Origin: an uncultured Acidimicrobiales bacterium
GTDB taxonomy: Bacteria > Actinomycetota > Acidimicrobiia > Acidimicrobiales > SZUA-35
Assembly: GCA_937981915.1 (NCBI GenBank)
Contig: CALJMD010000214.1
Location: 1-46,968, forward strand
Direction: 5' to 3'
DNA: 46,968 nt
Shown: one piece after another, positions 29,826 through 39,435 of the stretch
Position numbering within the stretch: the first letter of the stretch is position 1
Layout: every line of letters starts with the position of its first letter
The notes under the pieces: generated by a model
What the model saw: the letters and a program-made list of their open reading frames with translations, nothing else
The model's database searches: none
Told to the model about the DNA's origin: nothing
Translations under genes and position numbers: made by a program

Positions 29826-30910
29826 GATTCGGGCGCGTCCCGTCCGTCGAGGAGATTCGCTCGGCCCCTGGTAGCACGGCCTTTGTAAAGCAGGTGTTGT
29901 GGTGGGGTATCGCTCTCACGGTCAGCGTTCTCGCCTTTTACTTCCTCCAGGATCAATTGCGCGACATCTTGTCGTCCGGCCCGAGGCTTCGGACCATTCG
30001 ACCTGCATGGTTTGCGGTAATGCTGGCGCTGGAGGTCGCCAGCTTCGTTTGTCTGTGGTGGCTGACCCGACTGGTTCTTCCCGGCGTGTCGTGGTTTGTG
30101 GCTGCCACAAGCCAATTGGTCTCAAACGCTGTGAGCCGTGTCATCCCCGGCGGTGCAGCCACTGGAGGTGCGGTGTACTACCGCATGCTCACAGCGTCCG
30201 GCGTTGATACTGCCAAAGCCGGGGGAGCGCTGGCCGTCAGTTCCATCATCACCACCGCGGCGCTGGTGGCCATTCCTGCGGTAGCCAGTCTTCTGGCCCT
30301 TGTCGGGGCTCCGATTCCCGAGAGTCTGTTGCCGGCCGCTATCGCCGGCGGCGTGATGTTTGTGTCGTTGGCAGCGCTTGGCGCAATCGGCATGGCCTTC
30401 GATAAGCCGCTGCGTTACTGCGAGGAGGCGGTGGCCCGCTTTGTCGAGTTCACCGGCCGGGCGGTTCGTCGACCGTGGAGCATCGAGCGAGGCAAAGCGC
30501 TGGTCGAACGGGATCGCCTCCTGGAGGTTGTTGGCGGCGGCTGGCCTCAGGTGGTTGGTGCTGCGGCGGGGAAATGGGCGTTCGACTATCTGGCGCTCAT
30601 TGCAGCCCTCTACAGCGTCGGTGCCGACCCTCGCCTCAGCATTGTGTTGTTGGCATACGCCGGCGCTCAAGTGTTGGGGATGGTACCGATTACCCCGGGC
30701 GGCGTCGGTTTCGTAGAGGTCGGTTTGTACTACTTGCTGATCATTTCCGGGATAAGCGCCCAGGATGCCAGCCTGGCAACCATCGCTTACCGCCTCGTGT
30801 CGTGGTGGGTTCCCATTCTCAGTGGCTTTGTCGCTTGGCTAGCGTTTGTCCAACGTAATCCTGAGTCTGGATCTCAGCCGTCGTCGCAGACTCGCCAGGC
30901 CGTCCACTAG
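29822..30910 (+). CDS. UPF0104/lysylphosphatidylglycerol synthase TM-family membrane protein
   Basis: Multi-TM protein; SNAVSRVIPGGAATGGAVYYRMLTASGVD and GMVPITPGGVGFVEVGLYYLLIISGI...RLVSWWVP. Confidence 0.85.
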   Translation: MRFGRVPSVEEIRSAPGSTAFVKQVLWWGIALTVSVLAFYFLQDQLRDILSSGPRLRTIRPAWFAVMLALEVASFVCLWWLTRLVLPGVSWFVAATSQLVSNAVSRVIPGGAATGGAVYYRMLTASGVDTAKAGGALAVSSIITTAALVAIPAVASLLALVGAPIPESLLPAAIAGGVMFVSLAALGAIGMAFDKPLRYCEEAVARFVEFTGRAVRRPWSIERGKALVERDRLLEVVGGGWPQVVGAAAGKWAFDYLALIAALYSVGADPRLSIVLLAYAGAQVLGMVPITPGGVGFVEVGLYYLLIISGISAQDASLATIAYRLVSWWVPILSGFVAWLAFVQRNPESGSQPSSQTRQAVH

Positions 30911-30979
30911 GTCGACCCTCGGCATAGCGACGCCTCAGCTGTCTGCTCGAACTGCTTACTGTCACAGCGGATCGACATA

Positions 30980-31450
30980 GTGAATGGCGTGGAGTCGTAT
31001 ACCGCACCGGACGTTGAATCCGGGCTTCTCGCTGACCCTGGGGTGCTGACGTCATCTCTTAACTCGGTCGAGTTCGCTTATCTGGCCCGATCCGTCGGCG
31101 CAGCCGCTGAGGAACTTGGGTTGACGGTGCCAACGTTTCGCAGCCCGCCAACTGCCGGTGGTGCGGGGCGTTCAATACGCCGGAGTCCCGGTCAACGAGC
31201 CACGGTCGCTGTTCGCTACCGCTCACGTCCAATGGTGTCGGTCGCCGCTGACATGGTGGAAGGTGTGCTGCAGGCCTGCCGTGTTTCCTCGGCTGCCGAG
31301 CGGCGGGCGTCAGACGGTCAGCGAACAACAGACTTCACGGTCCGTGACCGTTTATGGGTGGCGGCCATGTCGGCATTGGCTGAGCTTGCGCCCCAACAAG
31401 GTGTTTCCGACACGCCGCAGCGGAGAGCGGAAGACCAGCGGGCTGCTTGA
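30980..31450 (+). CDS. Hypothetical protein
   Basis: 156-aa ORF with plausible coding character downstream of the UPF0104 gene; no recognised family. Confidence 0.5.
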   Translation: MNGVESYTAPDVESGLLADPGVLTSSLNSVEFAYLARSVGAAAEELGLTVPTFRSPPTAGGAGRSIRRSPGQRATVAVRYRSRPMVSVAADMVEGVLQACRVSSAAERRASDGQRTTDFTVRDRLWVAAMSALAELAPQQGVSDTPQRRAEDQRAA

Positions 31451-31586
31451 TCTTGTTCGGGCCTTTGCAGACTCGGGATTGGTACCGACAGGAGAAGTGG
31501 GCGCGGGCTGCCGCTTGAATTGATGTGACGGCGCCATTTGCCTTGGGGCATCAGCCATACTGGTGTTCAGAGATTTCGGAGTAGCG

Positions 31587-32066
31587 ATGGCGACTGAAGC
31601 TTCAACCACTGCAGCCACAACCGATAGGCCCGCCCCTCTAGGCGATCTGGACCCGATGGCGCTTGCGGTGCGCGGGGTGATTGTCGCTCTCATTCTGATC
31701 GGTTCGTTGTTTGTCTGGCGGTTCGCTCGCTCAGCTGTGGTGGCTCCTTTCGACTCACTGGTCACCGAACAGGCCTGTCGTAGTCAGGCTGAAGAGTTGG
31801 AACGCCCGCTGATCGACTTCGAACGATCCAACCGGTTCGGTCTACGGGACCGAACCTACGGTTCATGTCTCTTGGGACCGCTAGAAGGTGAACAAGGAAC
31901 TCTTCAACTTGGACTTGAAGACGTGGAGTTCGGACCGCTGTACCGGTTGGCCAAAGCGGCCGGGATTATCACTCAGCTGTTCATCGTCAGCATCTTTCTC
32001 CGATTCATCGTTGATCCGGCCATGGACCTTTACCGGAGCATCGTGAAACTGATGGGGCGTCGGTAG
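31587..32066 (+). CDS. Hypothetical membrane protein with two TM segments and a Cys-containing extracytoplasmic loop
   Basis: TM segments GVIVALILIGSLFVWRFARSAVV and ITQLFIVSIFLRFIV flank a loop with two Cys. Start ATG at 31587 inside the ORF-track 31563..32066. Confidence 0.65.
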   Translation: MATEASTTAATTDRPAPLGDLDPMALAVRGVIVALILIGSLFVWRFARSAVVAPFDSLVTEQACRSQAEELERPLIDFERSNRFGLRDRTYGSCLLGPLEGEQGTLQLGLEDVEFGPLYRLAKAAGIITQLFIVSIFLRFIVDPAMDLYRSIVKLMGRR

Positions 32067-32141
32067 GGATCTGGTCGTTTCGCCCCGGGCCACCGGCCCT
32101 GTGGCAGCTCAGTTGACGCGCGACGTGGCCGATTGGTTTCT

Positions 32142-33539
32142 ATGCCACGTCGAGCCGTTGTTATCGAGATCAACGAGATTCCGCTGCGGGTAATCGGCGA
32201 CGTCGCCGCTCGAGGTCGAGCACCGTTTCTCAAGTCGATGATCGACGACCGACTCTTCGTCGAGACCCGGATCTCCGAGTCTCTCGACCGCGAGCTGTAT
32301 CCGTCACAGACGTGGGCATCGGTGGGCACCGGTGTGCCGTTCGCCGAGCATGGCGTTTGGTGGTACAACGACCCGAAACCGGTTGAGTACCCGTTCTACT
32401 GGCAGCTGGCCGCCGCCGAGCGGTCGGTCGGACTGGTGAACGTTCTACATTCGTCGCCGGTCGCCGGTCAGTGCCGTTTGGGGGACTTTCGATTTGTGGT
32501 CCCCGACTGTTTCGCAACTGACTCTGCAGCCATTCCGGAGCGCTACGAGTCGTTCCAGCGGCTAAATCTTGAGTTGACGGAGCGAAACTCCCGTCAGAGC
32601 CGCTTGGCCCTGGACCCTTCGCAGCTGAAGCTGGTGGCCGATGGTCTGCGTCATCTACCGCTGCGTGTCAGTACAGCGGCGACCTTGGCTCGACTGGTCG
32701 GGGGAGTGGCAGCAGGCAGAGTGCCAAAAGAGCGCGTGCGTTCGGCCCAGTTCCTACTGTTGTCGGACTTGTTTCTTCGGTTGCTGAATGATGAGGCCCC
32801 TGATCTGGCTGTCTTCTTTACCAATCACGTCGCAGCAGCCATGCATCGCTATTGGTATGCCCTGTTCCCAGACGACTTCACGACCAGTCACTACAACGAG
32901 GACTGGGTCGAGAGGCACAGCAACGAGATCGTCTTCGCTGTTGAACTGTTGGACCGCTTCCTGGCTGACGTCGCCCGCTGGTGTCGAGTCAACGATCGGG
33001 TTTTGATCCTTGTGTCGTCGATGGGGCAGGGGCCGAGCAGCCGGTTGGACTCCAGCCGCTCGCTGGAGGCAGTCGTTCGATCTCCACGAGTCTTTCTCGA
33101 CGCTGTCGGGGTGTCGGACAGCTGCGAAGTCCTGGCTGCTATGACTCCCAATTTGACGTTGCGGTTTCCGTCAGAGGCGGCCGCCGCCGGTGCTGCGATT
33201 GCACTCGAAGAGCTGTCCGCAGGTCGACCTGACGCCGGAGTCGATCAGTCCGGGCCGGTGATCACGTTCACTTATGATCTTGAGGTTCTGGACGAGCACA
33301 CGGTTGCCTTGGGAGGGTCGGTGGGTCGAGCAGAAACCGTTGGCGTTGAAATTCTCAGCGTCGATGATCACTCCAGCGGTCGCCACACGCCGGTTGGAAC
33401 GCTCGGCGTTTTCAACTCTGATCGTTTTACCGCTGACGGTCTCAGCCAGGTTGATGTATTCGAAATTGCTCCGGCCATGCTGACTCTTCTCGGGGTCGAG
33501 GTCGCAGCCAAGCACTTGACGCCTGGCGTGGTGTTCTAG
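32142..33539 (+). CDS. Alkaline phosphatase-like/type I phosphodiesterase-like protein
   Basis: RAVVIEINEIPLRVIGDVAARGRAPFLKSMI; YPSQTWASVGTGVPFAEHGVWWYND; DLAVFFTNHVAAAMHRYWYAL; VLILVSSMGQGPSS. Consistent with AlkP-superfamily core motifs. Confidence 0.65.
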   Translation: MPRRAVVIEINEIPLRVIGDVAARGRAPFLKSMIDDRLFVETRISESLDRELYPSQTWASVGTGVPFAEHGVWWYNDPKPVEYPFYWQLAAAERSVGLVNVLHSSPVAGQCRLGDFRFVVPDCFATDSAAIPERYESFQRLNLELTERNSRQSRLALDPSQLKLVADGLRHLPLRVSTAATLARLVGGVAAGRVPKERVRSAQFLLLSDLFLRLLNDEAPDLAVFFTNHVAAAMHRYWYALFPDDFTTSHYNEDWVERHSNEIVFAVELLDRFLADVARWCRVNDRVLILVSSMGQGPSSRLDSSRSLEAVVRSPRVFLDAVGVSDSCEVLAAMTPNLTLRFPSEAAAAGAAIALEELSAGRPDAGVDQSGPVITFTYDLEVLDEHTVALGGSVGRAETVGVEILSVDDHSSGRHTPVGTLGVFNSDRFTADGLSQVDVFEIAPAMLTLLGVEVAAKHLTPGVVF

Positions 33540-33664
33540 GAGGCGTTTCGTCCGCGGCGATGTCCTAGGTTTCGCCGTTGGCGGTGTCATAGATCCCGTA
33601 GATGGTGAGGCGGTCACCGAGTCCTAGACTGGTGCCCGGCGCTCTACTGTGTGCGCCTCAATCG

Positions 33665-33749
33665 GCCCGGGTGGCGGAATGGCAGACGCAGAGGGCTTAA
33701 ACCCCTCGGGAGGTAACACTCCGTGCGGGTTCGAGTCCCGCCCCGGGCA
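33665..33749 (+). tRNA. tRNA-Leu (anticodon UAA), 3' CCA not encoded
   Basis: Acceptor GCCCGGG/CCCGGGC; anticodon arm GAGGG-CTTAAAC-CCCTC (anticodon TAA); long variable arm CGGGAGGTAACACTCCG; T arm GCGGG-TTCGAGT-CCCGC. Confidence 0.95.
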
Positions 33750-33839
33750 CCGAAATATCGCCGTGAAGTGCGCGCTTGCCACGACGCTGCCGATTGGGGG
33801 AGCCTGTCCCGTAGTCGCCGGAGTGGATCGAACCTGGCT

Positions 33840-34649
33840 ATGGTCTGCGGCGTGTCGCAGTTTCTCTACTCCATTGACGGATCGACGGCTCATCCGACGG
33901 AACTGACGATGGGTCCGTGGGGAGCGTCAGCCCAACACGGGGGACCGCCATCGGCTCTGCTGGCGTTCGTGGTTGAACAGCACCTTGAGGCCGACGAGGT
34001 TGTCAACCGCATTCATGTTGATCTTTTGGCCGGTGTTCCCCTTGGCCCTCTTCGGATGGAGAGCAGTCGACAGGCGAAGAGTCGCCGGGTTGCCCACGTC
34101 GAAGCCTGCTTGTTGGACGGAGAACGAGTTGTTGCTCAGGCCAGAGGTCTGCTGGTTCGAACCTCTGCTGCCCCACCTCCCGACGTTGCGCCACTGAGTG
34201 ACGATCTGCCGGGCCATGACTCTGTGGCCCCGGCGACGCCTCCGTCCTGGTGGAGTCCGGAAGGCAGCACGCCATTTCATAGTCACGCCGTCACCCATCG
34301 CTTTGTGTCCGGCGCCTTCGATGCACCTGGTCCGGCCATTGACTGGATTCATTTGGATGTCGATGTCGTTGAGGGGCACCACACCAGCGGAGTCCAGCGA
34401 GTGGCGGCTATAAGTGACCTGGGCTCCGGTATCTCCGCCGTCTACGGTCCACAGGCCCGCTTCGGGATGATCAACACCGATTTGACCATCGGATTTGTCG
34501 ACTCGCCGACAGGGGAGTGGTTCTGTCTCGATGCGCAAACCACGGTCGGCGCCAATGGGTCTGGTCTGGCGCAGACCCGAGTGGTAGACGAGGGCGGCAA
34601 GTTGGTCGCTGTGGCCAGCCAATCGCTTCTCGGTCGCCACCTCACGTAG
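33840..34649 (+). CDS. Acyl-CoA thioesterase (TesB-like, tandem hot-dog)
   Basis: TMGPWGASAQHGGPPSALLAFVVEQ; RIHVDLLAGVPLGPLRMESSRQAKSRRVAHVEACLLDGERVVAQARGLLVR; WIHLDVDVV; GLAQTRVVDEGGKLVAVASQSLLGR. ORF-track start at 33723 would overlap the tRNA. Confidence 0.8.
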   Translation: MVCGVSQFLYSIDGSTAHPTELTMGPWGASAQHGGPPSALLAFVVEQHLEADEVVNRIHVDLLAGVPLGPLRMESSRQAKSRRVAHVEACLLDGERVVAQARGLLVRTSAAPPPDVAPLSDDLPGHDSVAPATPPSWWSPEGSTPFHSHAVTHRFVSGAFDAPGPAIDWIHLDVDVVEGHHTSGVQRVAAISDLGSGISAVYGPQARFGMINTDLTIGFVDSPTGEWFCLDAQTTVGANGSGLAQTRVVDEGGKLVAVASQSLLGRHLT

Positions 34650-34692
34650 GGCGAGGGCTCATTGCTATCGGTGCGGTGCCGACTTCTACAAC

Positions 34693-34884
34693 GTGGACGA
34701 GGTTGAACGCACCAGACCATTCTCGCTTCGAGCTAAGATCGCCAACCGGTGGAGGCATCGTCATATCACCAATCCGTCAACGTGGCGATTGCGGGTGCAA
34801 TTCGACGATTTAGTGGTTGCTCAATATTGGGATCTGGCTGAAAACGTTGACGAATTGAACGAGCGCTACAACGAGTACGGGTGA
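34693..34884 (+). CDS. Small hypothetical protein (63 aa)
   Basis: MDEVERTRPFSLRAKIANRWRHRHITNPSTWRLRVQFDDLVVAQYWDLAENVDELNERYNEYG; balanced composition and a clean intergenic position. Confidence 0.45.
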   Translation: MDEVERTRPFSLRAKIANRWRHRHITNPSTWRLRVQFDDLVVAQYWDLAENVDELNERYNEYG

Positions 34885-34918
34885 CCGCGGCGGTGTTGAG
34901 ACTCAAACGCGACACGAA

Positions 34919-36136
34919 GTGCCGATAGATTCAGGTACGACCATGAACTGCCGTCACACCACCTTCGTCAGCGATGCCACGCCGACACAGCCGAGTCCCG
35001 TGCGTTCCCCCGACCGGGCGAGGCGTCGCCGATCCAGGGGTCGTTGGTTGATCGCTGCAGCTATTGCCGTTGGCCTCCTGGCTTCGGGCTGCACGGGCGG
35101 TGGCGATGAGGACCAGTCCGATCCAGTCGATCAGCCCGAGCTGGACGAGGCTGAATTAAACGCCGACGGCGTTGTAGTGATCGACGACTGTGCGGCGGAC
35201 ACCAATGACGACGACAGGCTTTGTGTCGGTGTCGTTTCCGGCATGGCTACCGCAGCTGACATCGGCATACAGGATTCGGCCCGAGATGCCGTCGCCCAAT
35301 GGGGCGAGGACAACGAGGCCACCGTTGTCGGCCTCACAGCTGACAGTGAAGACGATCTCCGAGCTAATATCGATCTGCTGGTAGAGCGCGGTTACGACGT
35401 TGTGGTCGTGCCGGGAAAGAACAGCGTTTCTGTGTTGGCTGATGCGGTCGCCGAGTACACGGAAACCTACTTTGTGGGCGTCGACCAGTTGGGACTTGAC
35501 GAAGCTGACAACCTAGGTTCGTTGAGTTTCTCAAATCATGAAATAGGTTTTCTGGCTGGAGCACTCGCCGGATTGCTCACCGAGTCGGGCGATGTGGCTC
35601 AAGTTCTGGGCAGCGCGCTCGTTCCACCAATCTCGGACCTTCGCGATGGTTTCGCCAACGGCGTGCGTTACACAAACTCACGGACCGATGTCGATGCCTT
35701 CTTTCACCCTGGCGACCCCGAGGCAGCCTTCATCGATCCTGCTTGGGGGGCGGCAACTGCGGCCCAGGCCCTCGAGGCCGGCGCCGACGTGATCTTCGCA
35801 ACGGGCGGAGAGACAGGCCACGGTGCACTTGTCGAAACGGCATCGTCTGACGGCACGGCCTTTTGTATCGGCGTCGACTTCGACAAGTGGGACGTCGTGG
35901 CTGACGCCCAGCCCTGTCTGGTGAACAGCGTGGTAAAGCTGGTCGAAGACGGGCTGGAAGAAATGCTGGACGCTGCGGCCGATGGTGAGCCGGTGTCGGG
36001 AGAGTTCGAAGGACAAGTTAGCTACTCCGACTATCACGACCGAGCCGAGGACGTCCCGAGTGAGATCCGCGACGCGGCCGAAGGTATCGCCGAACAGCTG
36101 AGAGCCGGCGAGATTTCCGCCACTAGCAGTCGCTAG
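34919..36136 (+). CDS. BMP/PnrA-like ABC transporter substrate-binding lipoprotein
   Basis: Lipobox GLLASGCTGG; VCVGVVSGMATAADIGIQDSARDAVAQW; YDVVVVPGKNSV; NLGSLSFSNHEIGFLAGALAGLLTESGDVAQVLGSALVPPISDLRDGFANGVRY; GADVIFATGGETGHGAL. Confidence 0.85.
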   Translation: MPIDSGTTMNCRHTTFVSDATPTQPSPVRSPDRARRRRSRGRWLIAAAIAVGLLASGCTGGGDEDQSDPVDQPELDEAELNADGVVVIDDCAADTNDDDRLCVGVVSGMATAADIGIQDSARDAVAQWGEDNEATVVGLTADSEDDLRANIDLLVERGYDVVVVPGKNSVSVLADAVAEYTETYFVGVDQLGLDEADNLGSLSFSNHEIGFLAGALAGLLTESGDVAQVLGSALVPPISDLRDGFANGVRYTNSRTDVDAFFHPGDPEAAFIDPAWGAATAAQALEAGADVIFATGGETGHGALVETASSDGTAFCIGVDFDKWDVVADAQPCLVNSVVKLVEDGLEEMLDAAADGEPVSGEFEGQVSYSDYHDRAEDVPSEIRDAAEGIAEQLRAGEISATSSR

Positions 36137-36145
36137 CCGGTCAAG

Positions 36146-37198
36146 CTAATCGACCAAGCTGATCAGGCCATCACCTTGCGAGGTTCTTCCGACGATCGCT
36201 GCTTGATGGTCCGACTCGGTCAGCTGATCGATGCAGTGGGATGACTTGCCCGGGTCCACCCCGAAGAGCAGCCCCCCGGATGTTTGAGCGTCAGCGAGGA
36301 GCAGAACGTCTGATTCACTGACTGAGCCAACGTCGAGCTGTGGACGCACTGATTCGAGGTTCCTAGTCGAGCCCCCGGGCACATACCCGGCTTCAGCCAG
36401 CTCCGAAACTCCGGCCAAAACCGGCACCTTCGACACCTGTAGGGTCACGTCGACCGTTGATTCCTTGGCGGCGCGTGCGAGATGCCCAAGCAGGCCGAAC
36501 CCGGTCACGTCGGTTGCCCCGGTCGCTCCGGCATCAAGCGCCACTCGGGCCGCGATATCGTTCAGCTTTGTCATCGAGGCGACCGCTGATTCAGCCAGAG
36601 TTTCGAACTTCGGTTCAGCAGGCATTCCTCGCTTCATCGCGGTAGCCACGATCCCGATACCAAGTGGTTTGGTAAGAATGAGATCTTGCCCCGGTTTGAG
36701 TCCTGCGTTAGTGAGAAGTCGGTTCGGGTCGGCCTCGCCGACAACTGCGAGACCGAACTTCGGCTCGGGGTCATCAACCGTGTGGCCTCCGGCGATCACG
36801 AAGCCGGCCTTAGCGGCGATTTCGCCCGCTCCGGCTAGAACGTCGGCCAACAGTTCGAGGGGTAGCTCTTCGCGGTTCCAGCCGACCAGGTTGAGGGCGA
36901 CAAGGGGTCGTCCACCCATGGCGTAGACGTCGGAGACGGCGTTGGCCGCCGCGATGCGCCCCCACTGGGTAGCGTCGTCGACGATTGGCGTAATGAAGTC
37001 GGCGGTGAGCACGAGGGCTCGTCCGTCGTCGATCTGCCAGATGGCGGCATCGTCGCCTGTCGTGGCGTCAACCAGCAACCGGTCGTCATGGTTTGGGTTC
37101 AGGTCGCGCAGCACGTGCGCAAGCTCAGACGGGCTGAGCTTGCACGCTCAACCGGCGCCGTGGCTGAACTCGGTTAGCCGTTTGCGTGGTGCTGCCAT
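36146..37198 (-). CDS. selD: Selenide, water dikinase (SelD), predicted selenoprotein with Sec at codon 17 (UGA at 37150..37148)
   Basis: Reverse-strand translation from ATG at 37198: MAAPRKRLTEFSHGAG-U-ACKLSPSELAHVLRDLNPNHDDRLLVDATTGDDAAIW... aligns by position with E. coli SelD (HGAGCGCK; U17, K20). Downstream LTADFITPIVDDATQWGRIAAANAVSDVYAMGGRPLVALNLVGW is typical SelD. Confidence 0.9.
37119..37143 (-). promoter_or_regulatory. Putative bacterial SECIS hairpin downstream of the selD UGA codon
   Basis: Reverse strand GCAAGCTCAG-CCCGT-CTGAGCTTGC: perfect 10-bp stem, 5-nt loop containing GU, starting 4 nt after the TGA. Confidence 0.7.
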
Positions 37199-37357
37199 GG
37201 AGGACATTTCCTAGCTGCTCCTTGCCGTTCTGACCTTCGTAGAAGACTTGCCTCGGTAGTTGACGATACCCAAGTACCTAACCAACTGAGTTGAAGAGGG
37301 TGTTACGCGAGGGTTCGGGCGACCGTAGTCGATAGCGATCAACTCTATGCTCTATGC

Positions 37358-39355
37358 GTGGTCCCTCGTGTGCTTGCCCAGCGCCTCGCCGCTGTTCCGT
37401 GGCTTGGCCCCCGGTTGCTCATTCGCCTGCATCGGCAGGGCTACGGTCTCGAGGAGCTGTCGTGGTCCCAGTTTGCTGACCGCGTGGTACAGCAGCGGCC
37501 GGATGCCGTCACCGTCGATGTCTTCGATACTTGCATAGTGCGCGACCTGGCCGGTGACGAGTCGATTGAACATGTCATCGAGTATCGGGTGGGTCGACAG
37601 CCCGACTCCCAGAGCGCCGACTCCCAGTGGATCGAAGAGGCCGCTGCTCTTGAGGTAGAAATGTGTCGGCCTGTCGCCGGTGCTCGGGCGGCGTTGGCCA
37701 AGATTCGGTCTGTGGTCGGCGGTGTCACGTTCATCTCTGACACCGAGCGCTCATCAGAACTCTTGCAACAGATTCTTACTGGCTTCGACTTGTTTGAAGA
37801 TGGGGATCGGATGGTGGCGTCGTGCGAAGAGGGGGCAACCAAGTCCGACGGCCCGCTCTATGACCTCATCTGGCAGAACCGGCCCGAAGTCGTTTGGCAT
37901 GCCGGGAACAACGACTGGTCCGACGGCGTGATGGCTGCAGCCAAGGGCTATCACCCGTTCATCATCTCCGATGGAAACCTCTCACGTTATGAAGAGGCGA
38001 TGAGCCATCGCGCCAGAAGCGTCGGGCCGGCGTTGGCCTCGGCGTCGCGAGCCGCCCGGCTCGAGTTGGAGGAGGAACGGCGGGTCGGCTTGGTGAGCGA
38101 CCGGGAGTACCAGCTGCAACTCATGGGGACACAGGTTGCCGGTCCAGCCATGGCGGCGTTCGCGTTGTGGATCGGCGAGCAATGCCGACAGCACGACATT
38201 GGTCATGTGGGGTATCTGGCTCGAGACGGCGAGTTGCCGATGTTGATGTCCCAAGCCATGAGCGAAGACCACCTGGGTCCAGTGTCGAGCTCGTACCTGC
38301 ACTGCAACCGACTTATTGTCACCTTGGCCTCGGCGTCGACTGTCGGCGTTGAACAATGGCTTCGGGACGGTACTGCTTCCGACGATGCCTTTCTCGAAGT
38401 GAACCGTCACATCGTGCCGCTCTCACTTCTGCTTTCTCGTATCGGATTCGATCTTCAGGACGTGGCGGATGTGTTGGGAGTGAGCCATCCGCTGGCCCGC
38501 CTGTCACCTGACAAGCCGCTTGGCTCCGAGAATGTTGCTCACTGGCATGAGCTTCTGTTTGATCAGACGGCCGCCAAGCTCATTCAGTCACGATCGGTTG
38601 GTAGGCGGGACCTTCTGTTGGATCACGTGCGCAGTCACGGCATCGGTCAGGAGCGGTTGGCCTTGGTCGACGTCGGCTGGCGGGGACGTCTTGCGTGGCT
38701 GTTGTCGTCGGTCCTCCGCGACTATCTGGGCCACGAGCCGCTACACCTCCACTTTGGAGGCGACAAGGTCTTCCCTGGACTCGAAGACGGTGTTCAGATC
38801 CGTCGGTTTGCCTTCGACGGTGTTTCGCCCCCGGACCCCTTGGACAGCCCGGTGTCCACCGTTGAGACCATTACTGCGTCCGGCAAGGCTCGAGTGGTCG
38901 ACTACTCACGTGGTCCAGGTGGCGAGGTTCAGCTTGTTTACGAGCAGGGACCGGCCGACCTCGGACTTGAGTTTCGAAGCGAAATGTGGCGGGGAGCGAC
39001 GAGAATGGCGGCATCAGTGCCATCTCGCAAAACTCTGTCGGAGTGGGGTGTCTCCAACGCTGCGTTGGACAGTGAGGTGCGAGCGACGCTGGGTGCCTGG
39101 TGGAACCAGCCGACGCGCCTTGAGGCCGAAGCTCTGGCATCACTCGGGTTTGAACACGACGAAGCAGGCACGACGGTGCGGCCAGTTGTTGCCCCGTACC
39201 GTCTCACCGATATTGTCGGTTCTCGCCAGCCCCGCCAATGGAGCCAGGGCTCTGAGGCAGTTTCGTCGCCTGCGAGCCGGGCTGGAATGCGGCTGGTGCG
39301 CTTAACGAGACGGCTTCGGGATCGAAAAGGCTCCGAGGCCGGTCGCTCTGCGTAG
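37358..39355 (+). CDS. COG5610-like predicted HAD-superfamily hydrolase, often linked to surface polysaccharide loci
   Basis: VTVDVFDTCIVRDL; VTFISDTERSSELLQQIL; VWHAGNNDWSDGVMAAAKGYHPFI; HVGYLARDGELPMLMSQ; LALVDVGWRGRLAWLLSSVL. Confidence 0.7.
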   Translation: MVPRVLAQRLAAVPWLGPRLLIRLHRQGYGLEELSWSQFADRVVQQRPDAVTVDVFDTCIVRDLAGDESIEHVIEYRVGRQPDSQSADSQWIEEAAALEVEMCRPVAGARAALAKIRSVVGGVTFISDTERSSELLQQILTGFDLFEDGDRMVASCEEGATKSDGPLYDLIWQNRPEVVWHAGNNDWSDGVMAAAKGYHPFIISDGNLSRYEEAMSHRARSVGPALASASRAARLELEEERRVGLVSDREYQLQLMGTQVAGPAMAAFALWIGEQCRQHDIGHVGYLARDGELPMLMSQAMSEDHLGPVSSSYLHCNRLIVTLASASTVGVEQWLRDGTASDDAFLEVNRHIVPLSLLLSRIGFDLQDVADVLGVSHPLARLSPDKPLGSENVAHWHELLFDQTAAKLIQSRSVGRRDLLLDHVRSHGIGQERLALVDVGWRGRLAWLLSSVLRDYLGHEPLHLHFGGDKVFPGLEDGVQIRRFAFDGVSPPDPLDSPVSTVETITASGKARVVDYSRGPGGEVQLVYEQGPADLGLEFRSEMWRGATRMAASVPSRKTLSEWGVSNAALDSEVRATLGAWWNQPTRLEAEALASLGFEHDEAGTTVRPVVAPYRLTDIVGSRQPRQWSQGSEAVSSPASRAGMRLVRLTRRLRDRKGSEAGRSA

Positions 39356-39435
39356 TCACGCTCTGGGGTCGCTCGTGATCGGTTGTGGAGGGGGCTCCTT
39401 GGTCGATCTCCCGTGCAGGGTCTACAGTACGTACC

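Noticed and set aside
31158-31523. Possible frameshift in the hypothetical gene at 30980 (overlapping frame reading GLLDLVRAFADSGLVPTG)
   Set aside because: The 30980 frame reads plausibly to its own stop and I know no homologue to support a frameshift.
33723-33839. N-terminal extension of the thioesterase ORF
   Set aside because: It would start inside tRNA-Leu (33665..33749); a start at 33840 or 33852 gives a normal N-terminus.
33927-34640. 237-aa minus-strand ORF
   Set aside because: Antisense to the TesB-like thioesterase gene.
38520-39305. 261-aa plus-strand ORF
   Set aside because: Alternative frame inside the COG5610-like gene; Arg/Ser/Pro-rich frame-shadow composition.
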